DNA of 64,000 nt from Belliella kenyensis (GCF_022549675.1 NZ_JAKZGR010000003.1:124001-188000), one strand, 5' to 3'; counted from the stretch's first letter, positions 20,276 to 28,593 are shown. Program-made: numbers and translations. Notes: generated by a model from the sequence alone, not told the origin.

Positions 20276-20320
20276 AAAACACGATCTTAATTTTCAAAAT
20301 GGTCGTGTTTTCTTTTTTTT
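20276..20320 (+). terminator. rho-independent terminator of the ECF sigma operon
   Basis: AACACGATC (20278-20286) pairs with GGTCGTGTT (20301-20309; one G-T pair) around a 14-base loop and runs into TTCTTTTTTTT. It is 32 bases after the stop of the CmpX-like gene. Confidence 0.85.
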
Positions 20321-20387
20321 AAATTATTGAATAAAAGGTGTTTGCGTCATTTTTTCAAAATGCTTTGTTATTTTTTTTAAAAAATAT

Positions 20388-20412
20388 GTGACCAATTTCA
20401 GAGTACTGTGTC
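20388..20412 (+). promoter_or_regulatory. putative ECF-sigma promoter of the lipoprotein gene (site B)
   Basis: GTGAC (20388-20392), 13 bases, CTGTGTC (20406-20412), 24 bases before the ATG of the next gene. Elements and spacing are identical to sites A and C. Confidence 0.7.
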
Positions 20413-20436
20413 ATAATAAGCAAACCAACTATTATT

Positions 20437-20856
20437 ATGAAAGCAAATCGAATAATCTTATTTACACTGTTGACAGCAGTGGTTTTCGCATTAGGATCAT
20501 GTAATAAGAAATATACTTTTCCTAATTCCACTGTGGTGCCAGGTGCAGATGGCCAAGTGAAAGTGAAAAAGCAAAAAGGAGGAGTCTATACATTCGATGT
20601 GAATGTAGAAAATTTGGCAAACCCTTCCAGACTTACGCCTCAAAGAGAGTTTTACATTCTTTGGGCAGAAAGCAAAAATGGTGAATATCAAAACTTGGGA
20701 ACTCTGGATGTTTCCAAAAGAAATAGAGCAAAATTGTCAGGTGCTGTGACTTACGGGCCTCAGCACTTTCTAGTCACAGCTGAAGATGTCAAAAATGCCA
20801 ATTGGCCAAACCTTGATCAGACGATTTTCAAAAGTGAGAGATTGAAATTGAAGTAA
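20437..20856 (+). CDS. small lipoprotein, probable member of the ECF sigma regulon
   Basis: A 139-residue lipoprotein: signal peptide with lipobox LGSC (Cys24 region, FALGSCNKKY), then a mature part of about 115 residues that I do not recognise. It is beta-rich and basic (VKVKKQKGGVYTFDVNVENL; REFYILWAESKNGEYQNLGT; YGPQHFLVTAEDV), looking like a single Ig/Fn3-like sheet. It is transcribed alone, between two good terminators, from promoter site B. A secreted or outer-membrane lipoprotein controlled by an ECF sigma factor is typical of an envelope-stress target, but no specific function can be given. Confidence 0.85.
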   Translation: MKANRIILFTLLTAVVFALGSCNKKYTFPNSTVVPGADGQVKVKKQKGGVYTFDVNVENLANPSRLTPQREFYILWAESKNGEYQNLGTLDVSKRNRAKLSGAVTYGPQHFLVTAEDVKNANWPNLDQTIFKSERLKLK

Positions 20857-20874
20857 TGTGTTAAATATTTTTTG

Positions 20875-20911
20875 TAAAGGCACAGATTGTTTTGGCTGTG
20901 CCTTTTTTTTT
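20875..20911 (+). terminator. rho-independent terminator of the lipoprotein gene
   Basis: AAAGGCACAG (20877-20886) pairs with CTGTGCCTTT (20896-20905) around a 9-base loop and is followed by a T-run to about 20911. It lies about 20 bases after the stop. Confidence 0.88.
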
Positions 20912-20933
20912 ATGCCTTGTTAAAATCAGCTTT

Positions 20934-21224
20934 ATGAAATTCTACGATGAAGTTAGCAGTTTTAGAAACTCTACCAGGTCTAAACTCAAATTTATAGATA
21001 AAGAGATCAGCCAAACAGAAGCAATGCTTTCTCCATTTTTGGGCCAAGAATTAGAAATTTTTAAGGATTTTCAAAAAGTGAAACAGCTTAGAGAAGAGCT
21101 CAACACCCTGTATTTTTCAGTGAATGTTCACAATCCCACTTTTCAATTGAGTGCTGATGAATTTCATCAAAAATCAAATCTTCTCTTAGGAGAAATTTTT
21201 GGACTAAAAGGGAAAATAAAATGA
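20934..21224 (+). CDS. small hypothetical protein, helical
   Basis: A 96-residue protein with no family I recognise. I use ATG 20934 (MKFYDEVSSFRNSTRSKLKF); the longer frame from 20892 would begin inside the preceding terminator. The sequence is largely charged and helical (IDKEISQTEAMLSPF; FKDFQKVKQLREELNTLYFS), without signal peptide, membrane segment or cysteine. It stands alone between a terminator on the left and a convergent hairpin on the right. Composition is compatible with coding but support is limited to one open frame. Confidence 0.5.
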   Translation: MKFYDEVSSFRNSTRSKLKFIDKEISQTEAMLSPFLGQELEIFKDFQKVKQLREELNTLYFSVNVHNPTFQLSADEFHQKSNLLLGEIFGLKGKIK

Positions 21225-21310
21225 AAAATGCATATCCGCAAAGTTGCTTGTCATCAAATCACATAGGGCATTCTAAGAACTAGATTTTAATTGATATTAA
21301 AAATTGATCC

Positions 21311-21340
21311 AAAAGTAATCTTTTGATTACTCTTAAACCT
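21311..21340. terminator. hairpin between convergent genes
   Basis: AGTAATC (21314-21320) and GATTACT (21325-21331) form a 7-base stem with a TTTT loop, between the + strand 96-residue gene and the - strand 50-residue gene. It may serve either strand. Confidence 0.4.
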
Positions 21341-21396
21341 TCTTCTGATATCGATGTAGTTATTCTTGAAACAAAACTTATTTTAGAATTCCTTTT

Positions 21397-21549
21397 TTAC
21401 TTGTCCAATATCCTATATAGTTCTGTGATCTGAGTTTTAATTTCTATCAGCTCTCGTTCATATTTTTTTTTGTTGCTTACATTGTTTTTAAATCTTCTGT
21501 CTATCTCTGAAATTTTTTTCTTGATTTGAGTTAATGTTTGATTAATCAT
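21397..21549 (-). CDS. 50-residue coiled-coil protein
   Basis: A short frame of 50 codons on the - strand, ATG at 21549 and TAA at 21397. The product starts MINQTLTQIKKKISEIDRRF and ends with a second helical half (ERELIEIKTQITELYRILDK) in a heptad pattern with Ile/Leu/Tyr at a and d positions, interrupted by a Lys/Asn-rich stretch. It begins 25 bases after the stop of the 210-residue gene upstream, so the two may form one transcript. No family recognised. It could be chance in AT-rich DNA, but the regular heptads and the close spacing argue for a real gene. Confidence 0.5.
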   Translation of the reverse strand: MINQTLTQIKKKISEIDRRFKNNVSNKKKYERELIEIKTQITELYRILDK

Positions 21550-21574
21550 AATTGTACTGTTAATGAATTGAATT

Positions 21575-22207
21575 TTATAATTTTTGTGGTTCTTTTGAAT
21601 CTAAATATTGCCATTCTTTCGAAGTAATATCATTGACTCCCATCCAGTAAGTGTTGAGCCCCACTTTATAGCTTCCAAAATCATATGACTCAAAGTTTAG
21701 TATCATTTGCTGGGCAAAATTTTCCTCGAAGGAGGTATTGACCCAATTGGAAAGTCTAGACTCAGGATGACATCCTTTGCTCAACATCTTTAAAATTTTT
21801 GTCTTAGAAAGAGGTTTTTTTTCATTGATCAGAAGTTCAATGTTGATAGCGGGATATATTGATCCACTTTTTTCGAAAATAATAGACATCAAATTATGAA
21901 TGCACAATAATTCTTTTTGATGAATAGAGTTTTCAAATAAATCCTCAGGTTTAGACAGAATTTTGAACTTATAGTAGGATTTCAAGGTTTGTGAAATTCT
22001 CTCACCAAAAATCTCATTGATTAAAAGTGTACAAGCGTCTTCTTGTGAATATTTGCTCAATCCTATTTTTAGAAAAATCTTTTTATTTACAGTCGTTGAA
22101 TGAACGGTAATGTTCATTTTAGCTAAAAGGGAATCCATATGCTCATCTGACAATGACGAGCAAAATGATGTTGTATTCATATCGAGTATTCGTACATGAT
22201 ATTCCAT
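21575..22207 (-). CDS. unrecognised 210-residue protein, probable ECF regulon member
   Basis: A 210-residue soluble protein of no family I know. It has no signal peptide or membrane helix; it contains scattered Cys and His residues (FCSSLSDEH; LLCIHNLMSIIF; KGCHPESRLSNWVN) and a mixed alpha/beta pattern. Start could be ATG 22207 (MEYHVRILDM) or ATG 22180 (MNTTSFCSS). A GTGAC-N13-CTGTGTC promoter lies 94 bases upstream in the right direction, the same element as before the ECF sigma gene. The DNA is more AT-rich than the neighbours, which may mean transfer from elsewhere. Followed after 25 bases by a 50-residue coiled-coil gene. Function unknown. Confidence 0.75.
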   Translation of the reverse strand: MEYHVRILDMNTTSFCSSLSDEHMDSLLAKMNITVHSTTVNKKIFLKIGLSKYSQEDACTLLINEIFGERISQTLKSYYKFKILSKPEDLFENSIHQKELLCIHNLMSIIFEKSGSIYPAINIELLINEKKPLSKTKILKMLSKGCHPESRLSNWVNTSFEENFAQQMILNFESYDFGSYKVGLNTYWMGVNDITSKEWQYLDSKEPQKL

Positions 22208-22301
22208 ATTTAAAAGTCTATTGATTGTGTTTTCAAGTATTAAATTTTATTGGTCATTTAATATTGAGTTGTTAAAACAAACGAGGGTTATACGTTTATG
22301 A

Positions 22302-22326
22302 GACACAGTATATTAGATTTGGTCAC
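22302..22326 (-). promoter_or_regulatory. putative ECF-sigma promoter of the 210-residue gene (site C)
   Basis: Read on the - strand: GTGAC (22326-22322), 13 bases, CTGTGTC (22308-22302). Spacing and both elements are identical to sites A and B. It points to the start at 22207, with a leader of about 85 bases. Confidence 0.68.
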
Positions 22327-22421
22327 AATTGATAAAAAAAAAAATGGCTAGATTTCTGTAAACTTGTTTTTGATGATTTCAGTATAGCGTATAGCTATTC
22401 CTACACTTTAAGACTTAATGA

Positions 22422-23255
22422 ATGAAATATTGGAATTATGCATTTATAATCTTTCTCTCAATGAACCTAGGATGCAATTCTAATAAGAAAGTTTTGACCC
22501 GTCGGGATTTGATATGGGCAGAAGAGTTTGACTACGTTGGCTTACCCAAAGCTGAACATTGGGTATTTGAAGAAGGGAAAGTTCGAAACAAAGAGTCTCA
22601 ATACTACACCAAAGAACGGCAAGAAAATGTATACGTCCGTAAAGGAAAACTCTATATTACGGCTCGAAAGGAGGATTTTCCAAATTCGAAATACGAGAAA
22701 GGAAGTAATGATTGGAGAAAAAGTAGCCCTGTATCCGAGTATACTTCTGGTAGTATAAATACCGCTGGACTTTTTGCATGGAAATATGGAAGAATAGAAG
22801 TCAGGGCAAAGTTGCCAAGAGGGAAAGGGGTGTGGCCTGCAATTTGGATGCTTGGAGACAACTTTGAAGATGTGGCTTGGCCACATTCAGGTGAAATTGA
22901 TATCATGGAGCATGTCGGCAAGGACCCGAAAACCATACACGGCACAGTTCATTTTCCTAAAGGCGATGGTGAATTATATGCCTCAGATGGAGGGCAAATA
23001 GAAATAGAGAACCTTTCTCGAAAATTCCATATTTACGCCATAGAGTGGAATGAGGAAACTATTTCATTTTTTGTCAATGAACAGATCTATCATGTATTTG
23101 AAATTGATCAGGCGGGTATTGGAGAGGATAATCCTTTTCGAAGAAAACATTTCCTTTTGCTCAACTTAGCCTTAGGAGGATCTTGGCCAGGACCTATTGA
23201 CGATAGTATTTTTCCTCAAAAGTTTGTAATTGATTACGTGAGAGTTTATCAATAA
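22422..23255 (+). CDS. GH16 lipoprotein, laminarinase-like endo-beta-1,3-glucanase
   Basis: A 277-residue GH16 enzyme. The N-terminus is hydrophobic and ends at LGCNSN (Cys18), suggesting a lipoprotein. The catalytic motif is SGEIDIMEHVG: Glu158 nucleophile, Asp160, Glu163 acid/base, followed by HGTVHFPKGDG, which is the pattern of beta-1,3-glucanases (laminarinase type). Other landmarks: IWAEEFDYVG, YGRIEVRAKLPRGKGVWPA, LLLNLALGGSWPGPID, FVIDYVRVYQ. It is a paralogue of the GH16 at 6.6 kb but outside the utilisation locus and monocistronic. It probably acts on laminarin or another beta-1,3-glucan at the cell surface; a beta-1,3-galactan is also possible. Confidence 0.9.
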   Translation: MKYWNYAFIIFLSMNLGCNSNKKVLTRRDLIWAEEFDYVGLPKAEHWVFEEGKVRNKESQYYTKERQENVYVRKGKLYITARKEDFPNSKYEKGSNDWRKSSPVSEYTSGSINTAGLFAWKYGRIEVRAKLPRGKGVWPAIWMLGDNFEDVAWPHSGEIDIMEHVGKDPKTIHGTVHFPKGDGELYASDGGQIEIENLSRKFHIYAIEWNEETISFFVNEQIYHVFEIDQAGIGEDNPFRRKHFLLLNLALGGSWPGPIDDSIFPQKFVIDYVRVYQ

Positions 23256-23528
23256 TTCTCTCCAAGTTATTTTTTTAGAATGTCGGATGTTATTTATGTA
23301 CTTAATCAAATTTACCAGTAGCTTACAGAATATATCGAATTAACTTGGCTTCGATTCGCTTCATACGGACTAGTTATCAATTGATATCTGAATGCTGGAA
23401 AACCCCAAACATGACTTGGTTACTGAGATCTTTGCGGATATACATTTTTCAATAGAAAAGCTACAAGATATATTTCATTATTTGAGCTGAAGTTAGTGTA
23501 TCTTTGTACGTTGTTAATATTTTATCCT

Positions 23529-25664
23529 ATGATAAAAAATATCCCAAACCCTTTAATTATTTGTATAGGAATGAGTATCTCGTGTTCCCAGCAAAATGCT
23601 GAATTTACCTACCCAGAAGTTCATCCCCCTGTGGCAGAAGTAAAACCATTTGAAATCACATCGAAACACGGTCATGTGAGAGTTGATAATTACTATTGGC
23701 TCAATGACCGTGAAGACAAAGATGTAATAGCTTATCTTGAAGCTGAAAATGCCTACATGGATACGATGCTGGCACATACCAAAGAGTTTCAAGAGACCAT
23801 TTTCAAGGAAATCAGAAATAGAATCAAAGAAGATGATTCTTCAGTTCCTTATCAGCTTGGAGATTATTTTTACTATAGTAGATATGTTGAAGGGGGAGAA
23901 TATCCAATTTATGCTAGAAAGAAAGGCAGCTTAGATGCAGATGAAGAAGTGATCATGGATGGAAATGAACTTGGAAAGGGCAAATCTTTTCTAAATTTCT
24001 TTACTTCGGTGAGCTTAGATCACAACCTAGCGGCTATCATCATGGATACTCAAGGCAGAAATTTTTATAATGTAATCATCAAGGATCTACGCACTGGTGA
24101 GATTCTACCAGACAAGGTAGAAAATATCAGGAGTAGTGCTGTATGGTCTCCAGACCACAAGTCTTTCTATTATGCTGTGCCTGACCCAGTAACTTTGAGG
24201 AATTATCAAATCAAAAAACACACTTTGGGACAAGATGCATCCAAGGACGAATTGATATATGAGGAAAAAGATCAGACCCTAAATTGTGGTGTCGGAATAA
24301 CTAAGTCAAAGGAGTATATAATCATAGGATCAGGAAGGACAGATGCTTCGTATGCCCTTTATATAGACGCCAAAAATCCAGCAAAACCAAAACCCATCAT
24401 ACCGATCGAAGACAATGTTCAATATGATGTGGATCATGTTGGGGGTGATGAATTCTACATTTATACCAACAAAGATGCTGTGAACTATCGATTAGTGAAA
24501 GCTAAAATAGGTTCATCAAACTCGAAGGACTGGATCGATGTAATTGAAAATAGACCTGATATCTTTCTAGAGCAAGTTGATTATTTCAAAGAATTTTTGG
24601 CTATACAAGAGACATACCAAGGACTCGCAAAGATCAGAATCATGAGACTGGATGATCAATCTTCGCATGAGATCAAGTTTGAAGAGCCTGCATATGCTGC
24701 TGGATTGGGTTACAATCCTGCATTTGAAACAAATATAGTGAGGTACGCTTACACTTCTATGACGACTCCAAGTTCGGTGTACGATTACAATATGAAGACA
24801 ACGTCAAGTGAATTGAGAAAAGAGCAACCTGTCCTTGGTGATTTTGATAAAAGTAATTATCAAACAGAGCGAGTAATGGTGACAGCTAGAGATGGTAAAA
24901 AAGTGCCTATGTCAATTGTCTACAGAAAAGATAAATTCAAAAAGGATGGAACTTCTGCTGGATGGGTATATGCATACGGGTCTTATGGGTATTCTATGGA
25001 CGCTTCTTTCAGCACATCAAGGCTGAGTCTACTTGATAGGGGATTGGTGTATGCCATTGCTCATATCAGAGGAGGTCAAGAAATGGGGGGAGATTGGTAT
25101 GAAGATGGGAAAATGTTGAATAAGAAAAACACATTTTATGATTTTATAGATTGTTCAAAATGGCTTCAGGATAATGGATATGTAGCCAAAGATAAATTAT
25201 TTGCTTCTGGAGGAAGTGCTGGTGGTTTACTGATGGGTGCCATACTCAATATGGCGCCTGAGCTGTATAAAGGTGTGATAGCTGATGTGGCCTTCGTAGA
25301 TGTGGTGACCACAATGATGGATGAATCCATTCCTTTGACCACTTTTGAGTGGCTAGAGTGGGGCAATCCTAATATTCAAAAAGAATATGAATACATGCTT
25401 TCCTATTCACCATACGACAATGTAGAAGCCAAAGACTATCCGCATATTTTAGCTACTACTGGTTTGCATGATTCTCAAGTTCAATATTGGGAACCTGCAA
25501 AATGGGTCGCAAAACTCCGGACACTGAAGACAGATAAAAATAATCTTTTTCTATATACCAATATGGATGCTGGGCATGGCGGAGCAAGCGGAAGATTTGA
25601 AAGTCTTAAAGAAGTAGCTCGAGATTATGCATTTGTGTTTGATATTTTGGGAATTAGAGAATGA
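23529..25664 (+). CDS. ptrB: oligopeptidase B-like serine peptidase (family S9A)
   Basis: A 711-residue peptidase of the prolyl oligopeptidase family. It has a seven-bladed propeller (about 80-420) that filters short peptides and an alpha/beta-hydrolase domain. Catalytic triad visible: Ser563 in GGSAGG, Asp648 in GLHDSQVQYW, His683 in DAGHGG. The stretch VIADVAFVDVVTTMMDESIP and TTFEWLEWGNP is typical of oligopeptidase B, which cuts after Arg/Lys. I take ATG 23529 (MIKNIPNPLIICIGMSISC), which gives a lipoprotein-like leader with Cys19 or so, rather than 23496. A -7-like TATCTTTG lies at 23499-23506. Stands alone, closed by a long palindromic terminator. Confidence 0.92.
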   Translation: MIKNIPNPLIICIGMSISCSQQNAEFTYPEVHPPVAEVKPFEITSKHGHVRVDNYYWLNDREDKDVIAYLEAENAYMDTMLAHTKEFQETIFKEIRNRIKEDDSSVPYQLGDYFYYSRYVEGGEYPIYARKKGSLDADEEVIMDGNELGKGKSFLNFFTSVSLDHNLAAIIMDTQGRNFYNVIIKDLRTGEILPDKVENIRSSAVWSPDHKSFYYAVPDPVTLRNYQIKKHTLGQDASKDELIYEEKDQTLNCGVGITKSKEYIIIGSGRTDASYALYIDAKNPAKPKPIIPIEDNVQYDVDHVGGDEFYIYTNKDAVNYRLVKAKIGSSNSKDWIDVIENRPDIFLEQVDYFKEFLAIQETYQGLAKIRIMRLDDQSSHEIKFEEPAYAAGLGYNPAFETNIVRYAYTSMTTPSSVYDYNMKTTSSELRKEQPVLGDFDKSNYQTERVMVTARDGKKVPMSIVYRKDKFKKDGTSAGWVYAYGSYGYSMDASFSTSRLSLLDRGLVYAIAHIRGGQEMGGDWYEDGKMLNKKNTFYDFIDCSKWLQDNGYVAKDKLFASGGSAGGLLMGAILNMAPELYKGVIADVAFVDVVTTMMDESIPLTTFEWLEWGNPNIQKEYEYMLSYSPYDNVEAKDYPHILATTGLHDSQVQYWEPAKWVAKLRTLKTDKNNLFLYTNMDAGHGGASGRFESLKEVARDYAFVFDILGIRE

Positions 25665-25737
25665 TAAAAATATCAATTCGAGAATTGATAAAAGTGATAA
25701 TTCTTTGAATTGTACAATTTTCATTAGAATAAAGGTG

Positions 25738-25789
25738 AAAAACTTTCAAAAAATACCCTGATCAGGGTATTTTTTGAAAGTTTTTTTTT
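25738..25789 (+). terminator. long perfect palindromic terminator after ptrB
   Basis: A 48-base perfect palindrome centred at 25761/25762: the left arm 25738-25761 pairs fully with 25762-25785, with CCCTGATCAGGG in the middle, and runs into a T-stretch. Symmetry lets it work on both strands. Confidence 0.85.
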
Positions 25790-25791
25790 CC

Positions 25792-25888
25792 TACCTTTGT
25801 GCCGGGTGATTAAGCAATTTTTCTTTGGCGAATGCCAAACTTTAGAACTTCGAAGGGCTATATTTTTTAGCCCTTCTTTATTTTTCCA
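25792..25888 (+). ncRNA. candidate small RNA with its own promoter and terminator
   Basis: TACCTTTG at 25792-25799 fits the Bacteroidota -7 element TAnnTTTG. About 6-8 bases later an RNA could start near 25806. It would contain the stem TTTGGC-GAAT-GCCAAA (25824-25839) and end at the hairpin AAGGGCTA (25853-25860)/TAGCCCTT (25868-25875) followed by CTTTATTTTT. Length about 80 bases, no plausible protein inside. The -33 element is not clear (TTTG at 25773-25776 is only 15 bases upstream). Alternatively the hairpin is just a second terminator after ptrB. Confidence 0.4.
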
Positions 25889-25948
25889 CCCTCAGTTTGA
25901 ATCCATTTTCTTCCTAATCCTTATTGAGAGTTGTGCAAATTTGAAAAA

Positions 25949-27856
25949 TTACCTAGTCAATTGCGGGAATTTAGCTCTAGACAAGGAATCTACCTTGCTC
26001 TGCTTATGCTCAGAACTACAGTTCAGGCAAAGCAACCCGTCTTGATTGAAAACCCAATAATGCTTAGAATTGATGTCTCTAATTTTATAGCCATTCTTGG
26101 TGAGTGTGTTGCGGATCACTGGAATGGTAGTTTTATCAAGAATAAATACCTGATCATAAGGTATTTCCAAAATCAAGTCAAGCTCTTGAACTCTGAATTT
26201 CTCAAGTTTGGAATAGTCAAGTGACCTATCTAGAATCAATAAGCTGTCTTGTAATTGGTAATTGTAAGGGATCTCTTGTGCATTTGTTTTTGCATCATTA
26301 TAGCTTTTTCCCCTAGATCTTAATTCTTTGATCAATGTGATGATTCCAGTGTCTTTTCCAGTAATTTGAAGCTTGATTTGATTGCTCAGGCTCATTTTAT
26401 CACTATTCTCTTCAGTGGATATGACCAAAATGTTATGCCCAAATTCGATTTCATCTGACTGAGAAATTGAGGCCTCTGCTTTGAATTCTTTGACAACGCC
26501 AGGTGCTTGAAAAGCTGCCGCTCCCACGCACAATAGCCAAATACCTAAGGCTATCAATCCAGACCTTCCATCAATCACACTTCTTTTTACCCATACGCTA
26601 ATAGCCAATATAATTAGCACTAGACCAGGTATCAGGACGATGAGGGCTGTGATGATGGCCAACCACTCAGGCATCAATTCATTGATCCATTGTGTAGGAA
26701 TCTTAACACCATCAAAGAGGATTGTATCGCTCGTAGGAATTACATTAAAATAAACTGATATCGCTGCTATGGGAGTGATGGCTATAGATATACCTATCAC
26801 AAATATCAATAGTCCAAACAATACCCTGAGTATAGATAACAACACCAGTCCAAGGGGCCCCAAAGCCTTACCCAGGCCATTGATGATTACTCCAATGAGT
26901 CTAAAAGGTGCTAAGATTATTTTTTTGAAGGTACTTTCTTCTTTTGACACAATCGGATTAAGATTTTCCAAAATAGTAGATTCTATATTGTCTAAAGTTA
27001 TGGCTCCACCTTTCATTTGAATTCTTTCTGTGATAGATTTGGCCATAGGAGTGATGATCCATAAGATCAGGTATATTACCAATCCTGACCCTCCTGCAAA
27101 TATCAGAGCTATGAAAATCAATCTAGCCCAAAGTACTTCTATTCCAAAATAAGCTGCTAGTCCACTGGCTACACCTCCAAGCGTCCTATCATCTGGGTTT
27201 CTGTACAACTTCTTGATTTGCTTCTGATCTGGATCTTCAAAAGAAACAGGTAGCAAGACCCAAAGGACTACATAAGCTATCAAAGCAAATAATCCCAAAG
27301 AAAGACTGAAATTTAGATTCCAAGGAAATCCTTCAAAGCTTGTACCTCCTAATTTTAAATTCCCACTGAAAAGCAAAAGAATAGCAATAAGTCTAGTCCA
27401 CAAGGGGTCTATAGAAAAGTAGTGAGCTATACCTGCGCATACACCACCCAATATTTTCCCTTTTTCCATTCTCATGAGCTTTTTATAGCCAGTTGCATTG
27501 GGATCATTTGGGGGAGTGATGTATTTGTAGAAATCATTCTCCTTGCTAGATTCTTCAGCTTTTGGAGTTTCCAAGTTCTCTTGCTCTTCTTCTATCGCTT
27601 TAAAATCAGAAATTGTACCCATTTTTTCAATAAGCTTACTTACATCATCGGCGGTGATGACTTGTTTATTATTTTTTAGCTTACTAAGGAAGATTTCTGC
27701 TATCCTATTTTCAATATCTGAAATGATCTCTTGGTTATCTTCATAATGGGAGAAATGTTTATTGATTGCCTCAAGATATTTTTTGAGAGAGGCATAGCCA
27801 TCTTCTTCGATATGAAATAAGATGCCGCTGATATTTATACTTATGGTCTTCTTCAT
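25949..27856 (-). CDS. double PspC-domain membrane protein
   Basis: A 635-residue inner-membrane protein. The N-terminal 90 residues are a cytoplasmic helical part (KYLEAINKHFSHYEDNQEII; NKQVITADDVSKLIEKMGTI) often seen before PspC in Bacteroidota. Two PspC domains follow: YKKLMRMEKGKILGGVCAGI (about 122-190) and LYRNPDDRTLGGVASGLAAY (about 215-275), each with a membrane helix pair. Four more hydrophobic segments lie at about 320-450 and a beta-rich C-terminal region (about 470-635) follows. PspC is the membrane sensor of the phage-shock response; these fused forms are thought to watch envelope integrity. It is 3 bases downstream of a PadR regulator gene and surely co-transcribed with it. Confidence 0.9.
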   Translation of the reverse strand: MKKTISINISGILFHIEEDGYASLKKYLEAINKHFSHYEDNQEIISDIENRIAEIFLSKLKNNKQVITADDVSKLIEKMGTISDFKAIEEEQENLETPKAEESSKENDFYKYITPPNDPNATGYKKLMRMEKGKILGGVCAGIAHYFSIDPLWTRLIAILLLFSGNLKLGGTSFEGFPWNLNFSLSLGLFALIAYVVLWVLLPVSFEDPDQKQIKKLYRNPDDRTLGGVASGLAAYFGIEVLWARLIFIALIFAGGSGLVIYLILWIITPMAKSITERIQMKGGAITLDNIESTILENLNPIVSKEESTFKKIILAPFRLIGVIINGLGKALGPLGLVLLSILRVLFGLLIFVIGISIAITPIAAISVYFNVIPTSDTILFDGVKIPTQWINELMPEWLAIITALIVLIPGLVLIILAISVWVKRSVIDGRSGLIALGIWLLCVGAAAFQAPGVVKEFKAEASISQSDEIEFGHNILVISTEENSDKMSLSNQIKLQITGKDTGIITLIKELRSRGKSYNDAKTNAQEIPYNYQLQDSLLILDRSLDYSKLEKFRVQELDLILEIPYDQVFILDKTTIPVIRNTLTKNGYKIRDINSKHYWVFNQDGLLCLNCSSEHKQSKVDSLSRAKFPQLTR

Positions 27857-27859
27857 GAT

Positions 27860-28189
27860 TTAATGCTTTGTGGTGATAAACTGGATAGAATGTACTAAGC
27901 TTTCCCAAGTCTGATCTAAGGTAGCTAGGAATGCTTTTCCGTCTTCTGTAATTGTATAATACTTTCTTGGTGGGCCAGATTCAGATTCGATCCATTTATA
28001 TGTGGCAAGTCCTGATTTCTTTAGCCGATTAAGAAGTGGATACAAGGTGCCTTCTACCACTATCATCTGTGCCTCTGTAAGCTCATCAATCATGTCTGAA
28101 GCATATACTTCACCCCTGGATATGATGTGTAAGATGCAAAATTCCAAGAGGCCTTTCCGCATTTGAATTTGGGTGTTTGATGCATTCAT
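27860..28189 (-). CDS. PadR-family transcriptional regulator
   Basis: A 109-residue winged-helix repressor of the small PadR class. The fold is visible as MRKGLLEFCILHIISRGEVY, SDMIDELTEAQMIVVEGTLY (recognition helix), PLLNRLKKSGLATY, and GPPRKYYTITEDGKAFLATL (wing), with a C-terminal dimerisation helix. It is the first gene of a two-gene unit with the PspC protein, a pairing common in Bacteroidota, and presumably represses its own operon. The effector is unknown. Confidence 0.95.
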   Translation of the reverse strand: MNASNTQIQMRKGLLEFCILHIISRGEVYASDMIDELTEAQMIVVEGTLYPLLNRLKKSGLATYKWIESESGPPRKYYTITEDGKAFLATLDQTWESLVHSIQFITTKH

Positions 28190-28593
28190 ATATTCAGTAG
28201 TTTTTACTTTTTTCCTCTCCAGAATTTATGATGGTTTTTCCACTTTCTGGATTTGTTCATGCCATTCAGAAAAGAAAAACTATACCAAAGTTAAAAACGC
28301 TACCTTGCATTACCAGTTTCTAGGCATTACTGTATCAGAAAAAAAATCATAAATTTTTGAAAATATTTGAAATTTTAAAAAGAAGGCATCTTTTACTTGC
28401 TTAGGTGGTGAAATGGATTTTTTTGCTAGTATTCGTCAAGTTATATCTTAGCAAAATGATGTGTAATTTGATCGTACAATAAAGTGACCGATTTCGAACA
28501 TATTTAATGGAAAATCTTGATGTTGAATTTTTTGGATGAAATTAAAAACTGTGAATTTTATGATTACTTTGCACATATGATTTAGACTTTTAC
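28190..28593. other. divergent promoter region between padR and the porV-like gene
   Basis: No gene is visible in these 404 bases. It must hold the promoters of both divergent units. TTACTTTG at about 28564, 30 bases before the porV-like start, is one base off the TAnnTTTG -7 element. A GTGACC at 28484 is not followed by CTGTGTC and so is not counted as an ECF site. Confidence 0.4.

Noticed and set aside
25797-26045. 82-codon + strand frame after ptrB
   Set aside because: It overlaps the hairpins of the candidate small RNA and the 3' end of the PspC gene; low complexity Phe/Leu-rich product without start signals.
28484-28508. GTGACC upstream of the porV-like gene as a fourth ECF promoter
   Set aside because: After the 13-base spacer the sequence is ATTTAAT, not CTGTGTC, so only half the motif is present.
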